A program made the position numbers and the translations under genes. The notes under the pieces are model-generated. The model was not told the origin of the DNA. It made no database searches and saw only the letters and a program-made list of their open reading frames with translations. A DNA stretch of 64,000 nt from positions 588,001 through 652,000 of the forward strand of contig JARFIW010001257.1 in NCBI GenBank assembly GCA_036346225.1, in the 5' to 3' direction. Positions 62,561-64,000 of this stretch are shown in pieces. This DNA is from Platerodrilus igneus (taxonomy: Eukaryota; Arthropoda; Insecta; Coleoptera; Lycidae). Each line of letters opens with the position of its first letter. Positions within the stretch are counted from its first letter, which is position 1.

Positions 62561-62845
62561 ACATAAGATACCGTAGAACGCATTTCAATGGGAACGCAAA
62601 TCAATGCATATAAAAATATTCTTTCATTTGCTGTAAATATCATAGAATAGTACTAACTTTACGCATTTAGCATTAAAATATATAATTTCGTGTATTTAAA
62701 AAACCAATTCTAGTCTTAATTTTATGTACTGAAACTCGAACGCATATATTTTCTATAAAACGCAACCTCTTTTGCATTAAAAAGCAATTAAGTTTAAATT
62801 AATCACCTCGTGGATTATAGCAATTTATTGTAAATAAAGAATTTT
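62561..62845. other. AT-rich stretch without a gene
   Basis: No frame or repeat of note between LTR-E and the LINE remnant. Confidence 0.5.
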
Positions 62846-64000
62846 TTAGAATAAATTAATAAATAAACACTTTATTTCTAGAAGCGGCCGGAACGCGAAA
62901 AACCTGTAAAATCCCGGGAAGAACTGATAAAAGTTATTTATGATTTTTGCAATCACTGTTGGAGAGAAGAGATACGCCACAATAATAGTATATATGAGAC
63001 AGGGACATATTTCATCATCAAATCTAATTACTACGCTTTGGTGTTTATATAGACTGTAAATAATTTTTCTATCCCTATAAGAGATTCCTATTATCCGCAA
63101 AATCCTGAGCATAACAATCCAATTAACCCTATCTAATGCTTTTTCTAAATCTACAAATGCGAAATGAGTCTTTTTATTTTTTTGTAACCTTTTTTCGATA
63201 ATTACCCTAATAATTAGTATCGGTTCCCTAGTCCCTCTGTCTCTACGAAAACCATATTGGTCTTCGCCTAAATAATTCCCAGTTAAAGCTTCTACTCTAT
63301 TTTTAATTATTATTGTTAGTATTTTGAAAGTGTGGGAAATTACACCAACCGTTCTAAAATTCTTACACCTATCAGCTCCTGACTTTTTTGAGATTGGGAT
63401 AATAATATTTTTTTCGAAATTTATCAGGACCTCACCTGCGTCATATATTACTTTTGCTAGTTCATATAATTTGTTTAAAGTTTTATGACTTCCATATTTT
63501 ATTAATTCTGCGGGTATATCGTCGATCCCCGGCGCTTTATTTAGTTTAAGATCCCTAACAGCCTATCAAATTCCTCTCTTAATCCTTTTTTCGATAATTA
63601 CCCTAATAATTAGTATCGGTTCCCTAGTCCCTCTGTCTCTACGAAAACCATATTGGTCTTCGCCTAAATAATTCCCAGTTAAAGCTTCTACTCTATTTTT
63701 AATTATTATTGTTAGTATTTTGAAAGTGTGGGAAATTACACCAACCGTTCTAAAATTCTTACACCTATCAGCTCCTGACTTTTTTGAGATTGGGATAATA
63801 ATATTTTTTTCGAAATTTATCAGGACCTCACCTGTGTCATATATTACTTTTACTAGTTCATATAATTTGTTTAAAGTTTTATGACTTCCATATTTTATTA
63901 ATTCTGCAGGTATATCGTCGATCCCCGGCGCTTTATTTAGTTTAAGATCCCTAACAGCCTATTAAATTCCTCTCTTAATTTTAAGAACCCTATTTCTACA
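62846..64000 (-). pseudogene. LINE reverse transcriptase remnant with internal duplication
   Basis: Minus strand, entering from beyond the window end. It shows RT motifs LKLNKAPGIDDIPAELIKYG, KNIIIPISKKSGADRCKNFR, a YGFRRDRGTREPIL segment and, after the duplicated block, FAFVDLEKALDRVNW (first catalytic Asp) and RILRIIGISYRDRKIIYSLY. The 62846-63112 frame ends in unrelated codons before any YADD box, so the 3' part is lost. The clade is an RTE- or CR1/L2-like guess. Shifts and stops (for example TGATAG just before the LKLNKAPG motif) show a dead copy. Confidence 0.75.
63188..63979 (-). repeat. 396-bp tandem duplication within the LINE RT
   Basis: 63188-63583 and 63584-63979 are adjacent copies, with only four or so differences seen (for example CCTGCGTCAT/CCTGTGTCAT, CTGCGGG/CTGCAGG). 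The period is divisible by three. Both carry the same frameshift, so the duplication followed the loss of function. Confidence 0.92.

Overview
This is eukaryotic, AT-rich DNA, most likely from an arthropod and probably an insect. Almost all of it is transposable-element sequence, much of it nested. The element types (BEL/Pao, Copia, Gypsy, CR1/jockey-like LINE, mariner-like, Penelope, tRNA-derived SINE) and primer-binding sites matching insect-type tRNA-Tyr, tRNA-Lys(CTT) and initiator tRNA-Met 3' ends support this. I found no intact host protein gene. Almost every coding region carries stops or frameshifts. Family names such as Gypsy-A or BEL-1 are local labels.

Layout. 1-5635: two head-to-head Gypsy-A LTRs around (AT)n; the left one (minus) leads into a broken gag and carries a MITE. 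5664-5881: LINE 3' fragment ending in (TA)n. 5882-17995: BEL-1 (minus), whose leader is split by a LINE (about 10690-17400), itself split by a complete mariner-like element (12535-15067) at a TA site. 18043-20727: a third Gypsy-A LTR. 20783-21372: a Gypsy-2 LTR with PBS. 21373-22200: a decayed mariner-like transposase. 22746-46298: BEL-2 (minus), interrupted inside its integrase region by BEL-3 (24256-36168, plus; itself interrupted by Copia-1, 29773-34850) and by Copia-2 (36290-41322). Each of these four LTR elements has a perfect 5-bp target duplication, so the order of insertion can be read directly. 46657-53184: a gutted Gypsy-2 element (plus). 53772-54078: a tRNA-headed SINE with 13-bp target duplications. 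56711-56954: a foldback MITE with 8-bp duplications. 57252-59334: two Penelope 3' halves as a near-perfect palindrome. 59363-59868: a 402-bp duplication holding a tRNA-like sequence. 59874-61673: a fourth Gypsy-A LTR. 61713-62560: a Gypsy-2 LTR. 62846-64000: a LINE reverse transcriptase remnant with a 396-bp tandem duplication.

The most unusual signal is tandem duplication of the unit 'LTR 3' terminus + spacer + primer-binding site'. In Gypsy-A the units (about 41 bp) lie inside the LTR 3' end, 2 to about 8 copies at four loci, with tRNA-Lys-like PBSs. In the unrelated, young BEL-3 an exact 30-bp unit with a tRNA-Tyr-like PBS is repeated just outside the LTR. Together these suggest that LTRs grow at their 3' ends when priming uses an inner PBS copy. 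Other notable points are two Copia families primed by different parts of initiator tRNA-Met, a splice-donor-like site conserved in three Gypsy-2 LTRs, and frequent (TA)n tracts at element ends.
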